Assembly (NCBI RefSeq): GCF_018139685.1
Contig: NZ_JAGSPN010000002.1
Coordinates: 363,642 to 427,641, forward strand
Source of the DNA: Cognatundibacterium luofuense
Lineage (GTDB): Bacteria > Pseudomonadota > Gammaproteobacteria > Burkholderiales > Burkholderiaceae_D
Direction: 5' to 3'
DNA length: 64,000 nt
Part shown: in pieces, positions 55,752 through 63,892 of the stretch
Layout of the letters: every line of letters begins with the position of its first letter
How positions within the stretch are numbered: the stretch's first letter is position 1
The notes under the pieces: model-generated
What the model saw: the letters and a program-made list of their open reading frames with translations, nothing else
What the model was told of the DNA's origin: nothing
Databases searched by the model: none
Position numbers and translations under genes: made by a program

Positions 55752-56546
55752 TTAGCCCTTCGCCGCAGGCTGGATATACCACTTCGCAAGGCGACCGGTT
55801 TTGGCGGCTTTGATCAGAGCTTTGTTTAATTCTTTAAGATAGGCGTCGTTGTAGCCGGGGGTGACGGCAAAGTGGAGGCTGCCGGAGTGGACGGGTTTGC
55901 CTTGTGCGCAGAACGGGCGTTCGCGGAACACCGGATTTTCCTGCGAGGCAAGGCGGCCGTATTGCATATTGACCAGATCTTCCAGCGCACGCGGGTCGGT
56001 GAGCTGGGTGTACATCAGCAGGCCATCGGTTCTGTGTTTGAGTAACTTATCAAAGCGCGAAATCGAATCATTCACATCGTATTCCGGTGTAAATACAAAG
56101 TTAACAGCTTTCGCGATTTCCGGCCCGTAATACGCATCGCGTATCATACCAATGGTTTTTCCCTTCAGATCGGCAATACTGTTGAAACTGAAGCGGGTAT
56201 CGCAGCGCGTGACGATCCAGACGTTATCAATGTAGATGGGTTCGCTGAATACCAGATGCTGCAGGCGTTCCGGTGTTTGCGATGCACCGAACACAAAGCC
56301 TTTGCCTTCTATCGCAGATTGCAGTGCCCGCTTCCACGGCACGAATTTGCGGTCAAACTGTACGCCGGTTTCACTTTCGATAAATGCCAGTAATTCACGG
56401 TTCGGGGTACTGAGCGCGGCAGCGGGGTTGACGCGATCGTGCTGGGCACTAAGAAACAGGGTTACTTTTTGGTTTTCTGCCTGCGCTGCCGCACTGCAGA
56501 GCCACAGCATCAGAAAACCGGCCTTCCGTATCATGTTTTTCATCAT
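55752..56546 (-). CDS. Periplasmic solute-binding protein (SBP family 3)
   Basis: A 264-residue exported protein with a signal peptide ending AAAQA (residue 23). The SBP3 marks are FSEPIYIDNVWIVTR, IADLKGKTIGMIRDAYY and the C-terminal LKELNKALIKAAKTGRLAKWY. No permease or ATPase is adjacent. Orphan members can be sensors, as with some c-di-GMP-associated periplasmic proteins. Lies between the FCP1-like gene and the repeat copy that follows the SDR gene. Confidence 0.82.
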   Translation of the reverse strand: MMKNMIRKAGFLMLWLCSAAAQAENQKVTLFLSAQHDRVNPAAALSTPNRELLAFIESETGVQFDRKFVPWKRALQSAIEGKGFVFGASQTPERLQHLVFSEPIYIDNVWIVTRCDTRFSFNSIADLKGKTIGMIRDAYYGPEIAKAVNFVFTPEYDVNDSISRFDKLLKHRTDGLLMYTQLTDPRALEDLVNMQYGRLASQENPVFRERPFCAQGKPVHSGSLHFAVTPGYNDAYLKELNKALIKAAKTGRLAKWYIQPAAKG

Positions 56547-56752
56547 TTTGTCAGGAAACCATAGAGCATCACTTAGCAGCCTACCGTATGCGGCAGTTGC
56601 TAGAAAGCATTAAATGAAAACGATTGCTACATTCGCAGGCATTGTGAATGTACGACACGCTTGCGGATGAAAATACGACAGTTTGCCGGTGATCTGCCTC
56701 AGCCATTCCGAGCGGATAGAAACAGGTCAAAATTGCCCGAAAACGGCCATTT

Positions 56753-56831
56753 TGCGGAGTTCTGCATAGCGATCCGGCGGTCGTCGGCAGAAAGTCCGGC
56801 TCTCCGAAAATACCAAATGACGATAACAGCA
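56753..56831 (-). repeat. Dispersed 65-bp-spaced repeat, copy 6
   Basis: Minus strand: left TGCTGTTATCGTCA starts at 56831, right TGCAGAACTCCGCA at 56766, distance 65. The core is exact (CCGGACTTTCTGCCGACGAC). It begins five bases after the SDR stop. Confidence 0.9.
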
Positions 56832-56836
56832 CAAGA

Positions 56837-57628
56837 TTACTTGCGGAACTTCAGCAAAAACGCCGGTAACAGGTTCAGCAAGCGTATCAGCCAGATCATG
56901 CGGCGCGGAAAAGCGATCACGTCGCGGCGCTGTGCCAGTGCGGTGGTGATGCGTTCCGCAGCATCGTCTTCCGACAGCAGAAAAGGTTTGTGGCTGGCAT
57001 CGCCATTGTTCAGCTCTCGCAAGCGGGCGGTATCCATATAACCGGGAATGATGGTGCTGACGCGGATGCCAAACGGCGCGTAAGCGCGGCGGTAGGTATC
57101 AGCGATCTGGATCACCTGACGTTTGGTGGCGCTGTACACCGATGCACCGGGATCGGCTTTGAGTAATCCGGCGACGGACGCAATCACTGCCAGTTGCCCG
57201 CGCCCCTGTCGCAGCATCTGCTGCGTTGCCGCTTCAAACGCGTATTGCAGGCCGTGTACGTTAATTGCGATCATGTCAGCGCATTGTGAGGCAGTCAGTT
57301 GCTGGCTGCGCGCATTGAAATACATACCGGCGCTGACCAGCAATACATCCAGACCGCTTTCCGCGTAAAGCCCGATGCAGGCACGCACAGCAGCCGCATC
57401 GCGGATATCCAGCGCAAGGCATTGCAGTTGCGGATATTGTGCGCGCAGGCTTTGAGGCACTTTCTGCGGATCTCGTCCCGCCACGCTGACCTGATGTCCG
57501 GCAGCCAGATAGTGCCGCGCCACCGCCAGCCCGATGCCGGAAGTGCCGCCGATGATCAGTATCTGCTGAGGTTGTGATGCGGGTGCTGCTGTCTGCACGA
57601 TGTTATCCGGATCAGGTTTGCCTGCCAT
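56837..57628 (-). CDS. SDR-family short-chain oxidoreductase
   Basis: A 263-residue Rossmann-fold oxidoreductase. The cofactor motif is IGGTSGIGLAV (residues about 26-36), the NAD-binding LLVSAG follows, and the active site is Ser in SVAGLL plus YSATK (Tyr and Lys). A C-terminal amphipathic/hydrophobic tail (RRMIWLIRLLNLLPAFLLKFRK) suggests membrane contact and a lipid substrate. It is divergent from the PAP2-phosphatase gene and near the lipid cluster, consistent with a role in lipid metabolism. Confidence 0.87.
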   Translation of the reverse strand: MAGKPDPDNIVQTAAPASQPQQILIIGGTSGIGLAVARHYLAAGHQVSVAGRDPQKVPQSLRAQYPQLQCLALDIRDAAAVRACIGLYAESGLDVLLVSAGMYFNARSQQLTASQCADMIAINVHGLQYAFEAATQQMLRQGRGQLAVIASVAGLLKADPGASVYSATKRQVIQIADTYRRAYAPFGIRVSTIIPGYMDTARLRELNNGDASHKPFLLSEDDAAERITTALAQRRDVIAFPRRMIWLIRLLNLLPAFLLKFRK

Positions 57629-57645
57629 CTGTCGCTACTGCTGCA

Positions 57646-58866
57646 ATGTGGCTGGCGCGGGTAAAATGGGCATTTTATCCACTAATCGATGGTATGCGCC
57701 ACGCTGACCGGCATTTCTTACTGAATGCACTGAGTTTTGCCCTGATCTATCACTGCACCAACTGGCTGGCTGCGAAGGCGGATGTGCAGCAGCATGTGAT
57801 GCTGGCGGCAGAGCGTGATTTGCCGTTTGTGGCGTGGATGATTCTGCCGTACAGCTTGTCTTTACTGTTTTTTGCTATTCCATTCTGGCTGGTGCGAACC
57901 CAGGATTTACCGACCGTGAGACGCATCAGCCAGGCTTTTTTACTGGCAACCTGTATCGCGGGACTGGTGTTTTTGTGGTGGCCATTGCGACAGCAGCATG
58001 TGATACCGGATGGCGGACATGCATTCGCCGCATTGTATGCCTTGCTGCACAGCGTGGATCAGCCGTTTAATCAGCTGCCTTCACTGCATGTTGCTTATGC
58101 GGGTATCGGCTGGTGGTTTATTCGTCCGGCCTTAGCTTTGCGCTGGCAGCGTTTTGCATTAGATTGCGCCGCCTTGCTGCTGCTGGCATCGACGCTTTTC
58201 ACTTATCAGCATCATGCGGCGGATGTGTTATCCGGCATGTTGCTGGCGCTTATTTGTCTGCGCTGGCGAGTGAATACGCAGCAACCGGCAGTTGCGCTGT
58301 ATTACGGGCTGGCTACTGTCTGGCTGAGCAGTCTGGCGTTTTACAGCGGCCATTGGTGGTTGCTGTATCCTGCACTGAGCTGCACACTGGTGGCGATTGC
58401 CTATCAAGGTCGCAATGCCTTGTTTCTCAATAAACAGAATGGCAAATTTCACTGGCAACAATGGATATTGTACGGCCCGTATTTATGCTCGTATCAGATC
58501 AGCTGGTGTCTGCAGCGTTTTATACTGCAACCTGCGATCCGGCCTGAGCAAATCAGCCCGCAATGGATCATCGGCCCGCGCCTTACTGCATCAGAAGCCC
58601 GCGCCCTGCCTGCTGGTGTTGTGGCGATGGATTGCAGTGCCGAGCTGGCAGAGCAAGCCGTGCTGATGGCGCGCGTGGCAGCAGGAGAACTGCGCTACCT
58701 GCATCATCCTTTACTGGATATTGTGCAGCCGACAGACGCCGACTGCGATGCCGTGATCAACGCACTGAGGCCGGAACTTGCCAGCGGCAAAACCATTTAT
58801 CTGCATTGCGCGATGGGCTTTCACCGTTGTCGTGTGATTGCCGCCCGTTTTAAGGAAACCGGATGA
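57646..58866 (+). CDS. ynbD: PAP2 phosphatase / dual-specificity phosphatase fusion (YnbD-like)
   Basis: A 406-residue membrane protein with two enzyme parts. The N-terminal 6-TM domain has the PAP2 motifs PSLH (in FNQLPSLHVAY) and HHAAD (third motif His and Asp). The C-terminal soluble domain has the dual-specificity phosphatase loop HCAMGFHRCR with nucleophile C388 and R394. The chain stops only 12 residues after that Arg, so the DSP fold is short. This PAP2/DSP combination is the YnbD family. I prefer ATG 57646 (57577 and 57694 are alternatives) because it avoids overlap with the SDR gene. ATGA overlap with the next gene. Confidence 0.82.
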   Translation: MWLARVKWAFYPLIDGMRHADRHFLLNALSFALIYHCTNWLAAKADVQQHVMLAAERDLPFVAWMILPYSLSLLFFAIPFWLVRTQDLPTVRRISQAFLLATCIAGLVFLWWPLRQQHVIPDGGHAFAALYALLHSVDQPFNQLPSLHVAYAGIGWWFIRPALALRWQRFALDCAALLLLASTLFTYQHHAADVLSGMLLALICLRWRVNTQQPAVALYYGLATVWLSSLAFYSGHWWLLYPALSCTLVAIAYQGRNALFLNKQNGKFHWQQWILYGPYLCSYQISWCLQRFILQPAIRPEQISPQWIIGPRLTASEARALPAGVVAMDCSAELAEQAVLMARVAAGELRYLHHPLLDIVQPTDADCDAVINALRPELASGKTIYLHCAMGFHRCRVIAARFKETG

Positions 58867-59486
58867 AAATTTCTGTCTATCAGTTAAAACCTGCATTCCA
58901 GCGCTGTCTGCAACCCTTGTTACAATGGCTGATGCGTACCGGTATCCGCCCTAATCATCTGACACTGGCAACACTGGTATTGTGCATCACCTACGGCGCA
59001 GCACTGGTCTTGTGGCCTGCACAAAGCGCGCTTTGGATGGCGTATCCGCTGCTGATGTTAGTCCGCATGATGCTGAACGCGCTGGATGGCATGCTGGCAA
59101 ATGCGGCGCAATTACGTACCCGTCTTGGCGCCTTACTCAATGAGTTATGTGATGTGCTGGCGGATCTCGCACTGTATCTGCCACTGCTGTGGCTGTTGCC
59201 GGATCACAGCGCGTTATTGCTGGCACTCATCGTACTGGGACTACTCACAGAATTTACCGGCGTGCTGGCAGTCAGCGTACAGGCCGCCCGTGCTTTTGAC
59301 GGCCCGATGGGGAAAAGTGACCGCGCTGTGTTATTCAGCCTGCTGGTGTTATGCCAGCTGTCCGGCGGCAGCGCGACTGTCTTACTCGGTTTGCAAATCG
59401 CCGGCATCCTGCTGGCGATACTGACGATTGCAAACCGTTTTCGCAGCGCACTCAGGGAGTCGCAAACTCCGCCAGACTCACACTGA
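58863..59486 (+). CDS. ynbA: CDP-alcohol phosphatidyltransferase (YnbA-like)
   Basis: A 207-residue membrane enzyme with about six helices. The CDP-AP signature D-x2-DG-x2-AR-x8-G-x3-D-x3-D is kept in spacing as residues 72-97, but position 72 is Asn, the Arg at 80 is Asn, and the third acidic position 93 is Asn; D75 and D97 remain. Such enzymes join CDP-diacylglycerol or a CDP-alcohol to a headgroup. The changed residues make normal catalysis uncertain, though YnbA relatives may have the Asn at two of these positions. Its start overlaps the PAP2 gene stop. Confidence 0.82.
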   Translation: MKISVYQLKPAFQRCLQPLLQWLMRTGIRPNHLTLATLVLCITYGAALVLWPAQSALWMAYPLLMLVRMMLNALDGMLANAAQLRTRLGALLNELCDVLADLALYLPLLWLLPDHSALLLALIVLGLLTEFTGVLAVSVQAARAFDGPMGKSDRAVLFSLLVLCQLSGGSATVLLGLQIAGILLAILTIANRFRSALRESQTPPDSH

Positions 59487-61209
59487 AAATCCCCTGAATA
59501 CCAACCAGCGATTGCAGCTTGCGACCACCCGCCATCGCCACCAGCGCATCCAGTTCTGCCTGCGGACGCGGGCGCATCACCCAGGGTTTGCCCTGATGGT
59601 TGGTCAGCGTATGCGCAATCATCGCCAGTTGCGGATGCCACGGCTGGCCGGTGTAAATCAGTTTTGCACCGGGCTGCATCTGACGACGCACACCCTGTAA
59701 CGCAGTGCTGAGCAGAGCATTATCCGAAAACAATTCAAACAAACCGGAAATCACCACGATATCGAAGCGCTGCGCTTCCTGATAACTATCCGCACTGAAT
59801 GCATCGCAACGGCGGCATTGCACGCTGTCTGCCAGCCCGAGCTGATTCGCCAGCGCTGCTGCAGCATCGAGATTGGCTTGTACATAATCGCGCAGTTCGA
59901 TATCAAACTGACGATCACCAAATCGTTTCACGGTTTCAAGCACATAACGTCCGCCACCGGTCGCCAGATCCAGTATCCGTATCGTCTGGCCTGCAGGAAC
60001 AGCGGCAATGGCTGCTGCCAGCATTTTTTCCAGATGCTGTTTGCGCTCGCGGATACCGCGCCAGCCAATCGCATCCAGATATCCGCGGTCAATCAATGCA
60101 CCAATCCCCAGCTTACCGGATGCACGATTGCGATACACATAATCCAGTGAAGCGCCGGAATCAAAACCGGTTTGTATGCCAAGCGTAATGCCTTCACTGA
60201 GCCATCCGAGATGGCGCATCATGAAGCGCTGCATTCCGAAAGCAATGCTGTCAGCCAATCCCGGCGCAGGTAAATCCTGCAAGCCCGGTTCGCGCTGTGC
60301 CGCTGCTTGTGGTGCGATATGCTTTTCAAATGAATGTTCCGGCAGCGCAAAGCATTCTTTTATAAATGTGCGTATTTCAGAAAACGCGACGCTGGTATCT
60401 TTCTCATATAACAGTGCATGATGCGCCTCCGGCAAATACACCCAGCGTTTCAGCGCGGAACGGATTTTGTCGTAGAACGCTTTTTGCGCGCCGGTTTTCA
60501 CCACATAATCCTTACCCGCCACAAGCATCAGTACCGGTAAATCAATGGCAGCGGCATCTGCCACCACACGCTGCGCGGTATCTGCCAGATCAATCAGTAC
60601 CCGTGCAGAAATATTCTTTGTGACCAGCGGATCAGTGTCGTATGACTTCGCTTCTGCTTCGCAATGTGTCAGCATGCTGGCGCGCACATAACTGGTCACA
60701 TTCAGTTCAGGTTGTAAGCGCAAGCCCAGTCTTAATGCGGGTTTGGCCAGCGGCACGTACAAGTTAATATCAAAAGCACTGGCGGCCATGACCAACCCGC
60801 GTACACGCGGCGCGTAGTCGTGTATCCAGGTCGCAGCAATGACGGCACCGACACTGTTGGCGATCACCAGTATCTGTTCTTGTCGGCAGCCGTGCGTATT
60901 TTGAAGATGCTGAATAAAGGCTTCAAAATCGCGTACCAGACACATAAAATCCGGCGCATCGCCGCGCTTGCCGTGAGAGTAGCCATGTCCGCGCGCATCC
61001 CATGCATACGCTGCGGTATCTGCAGGAACCAGTGCATCCACCAGTTGCTGTACCCGCCCGGAATGTTCATGGCCACGGTGCAGCAACACGATCACACGAC
61101 CGGAATCCTGCTGCCCTGCGTGCACCGGCCAGTGCCGGTAAAATAAACGTGCACCGTCATGCGAAAAAAAACCGTTTTCCAGCGCTGCTCTGCTCACTGC
61201 CTGATCCAT
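59452..61209 (-). CDS. ynbC: Alpha/beta hydrolase fused to SAM methyltransferase (YnbC-like)
   Basis: A 585-residue two-domain enzyme. Residues about 1-310 form an alpha/beta hydrolase similar to monoacylglycerol lipases, with the lid and the strand VLLHRGHEHSGR, the nucleophile elbow A-N-S119-V-G instead of G-x-S-x-G, and the late KDYVV and AHHALL. Residues about 390-585 are a class I methyltransferase with ILDLATGGGRY and an acidic RDYVQANLDAA. This fusion is the YnbC family. It overlaps the CDP-alcohol gene by 35 bases, tail to tail. SD GGAGA precedes the ATG. Confidence 0.85.
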   Translation of the reverse strand: MDQAVSRAALENGFFSHDGARLFYRHWPVHAGQQDSGRVIVLLHRGHEHSGRVQQLVDALVPADTAAYAWDARGHGYSHGKRGDAPDFMCLVRDFEAFIQHLQNTHGCRQEQILVIANSVGAVIAATWIHDYAPRVRGLVMAASAFDINLYVPLAKPALRLGLRLQPELNVTSYVRASMLTHCEAEAKSYDTDPLVTKNISARVLIDLADTAQRVVADAAAIDLPVLMLVAGKDYVVKTGAQKAFYDKIRSALKRWVYLPEAHHALLYEKDTSVAFSEIRTFIKECFALPEHSFEKHIAPQAAAQREPGLQDLPAPGLADSIAFGMQRFMMRHLGWLSEGITLGIQTGFDSGASLDYVYRNRASGKLGIGALIDRGYLDAIGWRGIRERKQHLEKMLAAAIAAVPAGQTIRILDLATGGGRYVLETVKRFGDRQFDIELRDYVQANLDAAAALANQLGLADSVQCRRCDAFSADSYQEAQRFDIVVISGLFELFSDNALLSTALQGVRRQMQPGAKLIYTGQPWHPQLAMIAHTLTNHQGKPWVMRPRPQAELDALVAMAGGRKLQSLVGIQGIFSVSLAEFATP

Positions 61210-61241
61210 TAGTCTCCGCTTTCTGAAGCCTGTGGCTTCGG

Positions 61242-62159
61242 TTAATGTGTATTCCAGATATTCAGAAAAATCAGCATGGCTGGTGCGGTCAGCATCAGGC
61301 TGTCTGCACGATCCAGTATGCCGCCATGTCCCGGAATAAGACTTGAAAAATCTTTTATCTGCAACCGGCGTTTAATCATCGAAAACCACAAATCGCCCAG
61401 CAACCCGCACACAGACAAAACAGCTCCCAGCACCGCCAGTAAGGGAAGCGGTGCAAGCGCAAGATAGTTGCCGAAGAAGGTGGCGAGCAAGCTGCTGACT
61501 AACACACCACCAGCAACACCTTGCCATGTCTTGTTGGGACTGATGCTGGCAGCAATACGCTGCTTGCCGAAATTGCTGCCACTGATAAATTGCGCGACAT
61601 CGTTAAAGCAAGTCATGACCATTAAAAAAAATAGCCAGCGCATTTGCTGCTCCGGTGCATCGCCTGTCGCCGGTAGCAGCAAATACAAACACGCCAGCCC
61701 GCTGCAACAGCCTGCCCACGCAAATAACAGACTGTGCTGATGGCTGCTTACAATATGACGGTCAGAACGCCACAGAAAAACCACAGGCAGCAGCATCAGC
61801 AGCGCAATCTGAACAGCTTGCGGTATGGCATCAGACAGCACTATCGCCGCTGTCATCAGCAACAGGCAGGCAGCAACAAACACAAAACGGAACCGCTGCT
61901 GACTGATACGGAATAAATCCCTGAATGCCAGAATAGCAATCAGGGCAATCAGCAACAATAAACCGGTAGATTTAAACAGCAGTGCAGCATGTATCAGCGG
62001 CAGCATCAGCCACCATGCATAAACACGCGGCCTGAGACTTTGTCTGCGACCGCCACGTGTCAGCATCGCCGTCACGATACTGGCAATCAGCAAAAAACCA
62101 TAAATGCCCTGCATGCCACCAGTGAACAATGCCGACTGCCATAACTCTGTGATTGCCAT
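61242..62159 (-). CDS. ynbB: Phosphatidate cytidylyltransferase family protein (YnbB-like)
   Basis: A 305-residue integral membrane protein with about eight helices. The CdsA signature is well kept near the C-terminus: S-x-x-K-R-x4-K-D-x-S-x2-I-P-G-HGG-x-x-DR-A-D. It would make CDP-diacylglycerol from CTP and phosphatidic acid; the E. coli paralogue YnbB has been linked to glycolipid synthesis distinct from CdsA. It is 32 bp upstream of the hydrolase-methyltransferase gene on the same strand. No obvious ribosome site before the ATG. Confidence 0.88.
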   Translation of the reverse strand: MAITELWQSALFTGGMQGIYGFLLIASIVTAMLTRGGRRQSLRPRVYAWWLMLPLIHAALLFKSTGLLLLIALIAILAFRDLFRISQQRFRFVFVAACLLLMTAAIVLSDAIPQAVQIALLMLLPVVFLWRSDRHIVSSHQHSLLFAWAGCCSGLACLYLLLPATGDAPEQQMRWLFFLMVMTCFNDVAQFISGSNFGKQRIAASISPNKTWQGVAGGVLVSSLLATFFGNYLALAPLPLLAVLGAVLSVCGLLGDLWFSMIKRRLQIKDFSSLIPGHGGILDRADSLMLTAPAMLIFLNIWNTH

Positions 62160-62565
62160 ACTGCGTATGAAAGTGAGTAACTTTTGTAAAAATGAAGATC
62201 TTGCTTAGCCTGTAAAACAGGAATCAAAGCAATGTTAGCATTAGCGGTACAGCAAGAAGTCTGCTTCGTCACGATGCAGATATCTGCACGGGGCATCAGC
62301 GAACCGCCAGTATTGACGCTGTGAAACAGCACATGCCTGTGCAAAATTCAGCATTTACATCAAACGAGAGTATTTACCGGCATTTGATGATGCCATCGTG
62401 TATTCATCGCCAATGCATCGCAGATAATAACATTTTTATCATACCGACCTGTTATCGACCGATGAACGAGTAGCGCCGGAATATCCGCTTCAGAACCAGA
62501 GAATTGGTCAGGGATGGGGCATGATCCTGCAGCGGTAACTATGGTCTGGCCGAAACACAGGCCCG
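62160..62565. other. Intergenic region with a weak repeat copy
   Basis: 406 bp upstream of the ynbB-like gene. A perfect palindrome TGCAGATATCTGCA at 62275 and a TGCAAAATTCAGCA at 62340 lie exactly 65 bp apart, as in the dispersed repeat, but the core is not conserved. No gene recognised. Confidence 0.5.
62275..62353 (+). repeat. Dispersed repeat, weak or degenerate copy 8
   Basis: The 65-bp spacing and both 14-mers are kept, and the right flank GCATTTAC equals that of copy 3. The central core is diverged, so this copy is only a candidate. Confidence 0.4.
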
Positions 62566-63084
62566 TCAGACAACCTCAGGAAATATCCGGGTAAACTGCT
62601 GCCGTATTTCAGGCCTGGCATTGCAAACATCTGCAGCCAGTGAAAGAATCTGATCAGCCGTCGCAAGCAAACGCCACAACTTCGCACATTCTTTCAATTC
62701 TCTTTGCTGTGCTCCGCTCAGCAGTAATGCAGAAAAATGCTGATGCAATCTGACTTGTTGCGCCTCTGTCAGTGCTGCATGCTTTAATCTTCGCGCCAGC
62801 AGTTCACGCAAATATCCGCTATATGAACCGAAATAATTAAGAATCAGATAGCGAACTGCGATCTCCGTACAGGCGTTATCACCTCCCATTATGCCGTCTG
62901 CTATCCGGTACATCGTTTCTCTGTACTGATGCCACTCAGGCCATAATGCTGATATCTGCGACAAACTGAGATCAGCCGTACCGCCAAGCTGTGTATGCAC
63001 GGCCCGTATCTGATGCGCAAGCCAGCCGGATGGCACAGCGGCGTAAGCAATCCGGTTCACTTTTTCGGTAGTCACAACTTTCAT
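62566..63084 (-). CDS. Conserved soluble protein, unknown function
   Basis: A 172-residue protein without signal peptide or membrane helix, with many Leu and Ala residues in helices. No motif recognised. It follows the VOC gene by three bases on the same strand, so both are probably one operon. Confidence 0.55.
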   Translation of the reverse strand: MKVVTTEKVNRIAYAAVPSGWLAHQIRAVHTQLGGTADLSLSQISALWPEWHQYRETMYRIADGIMGGDNACTEIAVRYLILNYFGSYSGYLRELLARRLKHAALTEAQQVRLHQHFSALLLSGAQQRELKECAKLWRLLATADQILSLAADVCNARPEIRQQFTRIFPEVV

Positions 63085-63087
63085 TGA

Positions 63088-63468
63088 TCAGCTATCCTGA
63101 AGCCGCCACGGAGGATTTTTCCGGTTCTCGCCAGCAAAATACAGGCAAATTTCATTGCCGGACGGGTCTTTAATACGCGCTTCCCGCCACAACCAGCGCT
63201 CATCCCGTGGTAATTGCGTGAATTCAAAACCTTGCGCACGCAAACGCGCAACCCTGTCATCCAGATCATCGCACTCAAAATAGATGACGGTAGCATGTTG
63301 CGGAACTGGATCGGGAGCCAGATGCAAAGAGAAAGTTGCGTCACCATCAGGGCATTCAAAACGGGCATAGTGCGGCGACAAAACGATCAACCGCAATCCC
63401 ATTCCCCGATAAAAAGCGACCGCTGGTTCGATCGCATTTACTGCAACAGTGACTTGATTCAGCTTCAA
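63088..63468 (-). CDS. VOC-family protein (glyoxalase/bleomycin-resistance fold)
   Basis: A 126-residue VOC protein: VTVAVNAIEPAVAFYRGMGLRL at the start, YARFECPDGDATFSL in the middle and the closing IKDPSGNEICLYFA. Metal ligands of glyoxalase I are not clear, so the activity is unknown. It begins with TTG behind AAGGGGG. Forms an operon with the next gene. Confidence 0.85.
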   Translation of the reverse strand: MKLNQVTVAVNAIEPAVAFYRGMGLRLIVLSPHYARFECPDGDATFSLHLAPDPVPQHATVIYFECDDLDDRVARLRAQGFEFTQLPRDERWLWREARIKDPSGNEICLYFAGENRKNPPWRLQDS

Positions 63469-63616
63469 TTTAGCCCCCTTCCCGATCTGCGTATGTACCG
63501 AGCATAAGCATACCGCCAGAAACCGGAGGCCGGCGATTAACCGTACTGGTTAGGAGGGATCAGCGCTCATTGCCTGATTCAGATGATCTGACGATACAAT
63601 TTTAGAGATTTTTTTG

Positions 63617-63695
63617 TGCAGATATCTGCATTGACTGTTTTTGGATGGCGAGACTTTCTGCCGTGGAGCGGGGAGCTGGTGTGCGGGAATGCGCA
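63617..63695 (+). repeat. Dispersed 65-bp-spaced repeat, copy 7
   Basis: Left TGCAGATATCTGCA (perfect palindrome, 63617), right TGCGGGAATGCGCA (63682), distance 65. Core half-conserved (GACTTTCTGCCG). The flank TTTGGCCGTTCTGAGGGC resembles the other copies. Unlike copies 1-6 it is not on the strand of a gene that ends just before it. Confidence 0.75.
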
Positions 63696-63743
63696 TTTGG
63701 CCGTTCTGAGGGCTTTGGGTGATGTTTTCTGACCCGCAAAGCA

Positions 63744-63770
63744 CAAACCCGGCGGCAGCCGGGTTTGTTT
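63744..63770. terminator. Perfect stem-loop with T run
   Basis: CAAACCCGGC and GCCGGGTTTG form a ten-base stem with a GGCA loop; T run on the plus side. It may back up the rrn terminator on the minus strand or close copy 7. Confidence 0.6.
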
Positions 63771-63851
63771 TGTCTTTGTCTTTGTCTTTTTGTTTTTGAC
63801 CTGGTCTTTGCTTAGTTCTTGTTCTTTTCCCGCTTTCCGACCGCACAAAGC

Positions 63852-63885
63852 AAAACCCCCGCCTCTGTCGAGAGCGGGGGTTTCT
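63852..63885 (-). terminator. Terminator of the rRNA operon
   Basis: AACCCCCGC and GCGGGGGTT form a strong stem downstream of the 5S gene on the minus strand, followed by TTTTGCTTTG. Confidence 0.88.
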
Positions 63886-63892
63886 TATAGGG

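Larger units (their letters stand above)
63469..63892. other. Intergenic region beyond the rrn operon
   Basis: It holds repeat copy 7, two terminator hairpins (63744-63770 and 63852-63885) and a Gly/Thr-coding-like simple repeat (TTTGTC units, 63768-63800). No gene is supported. Confidence 0.6.

Noticed and set aside
63768-63800. Microsatellite TTTGTC repeat as a regulatory element
   Set aside because: Only about four imperfect units; it lies between terminator-like hairpins and has no gene to control.
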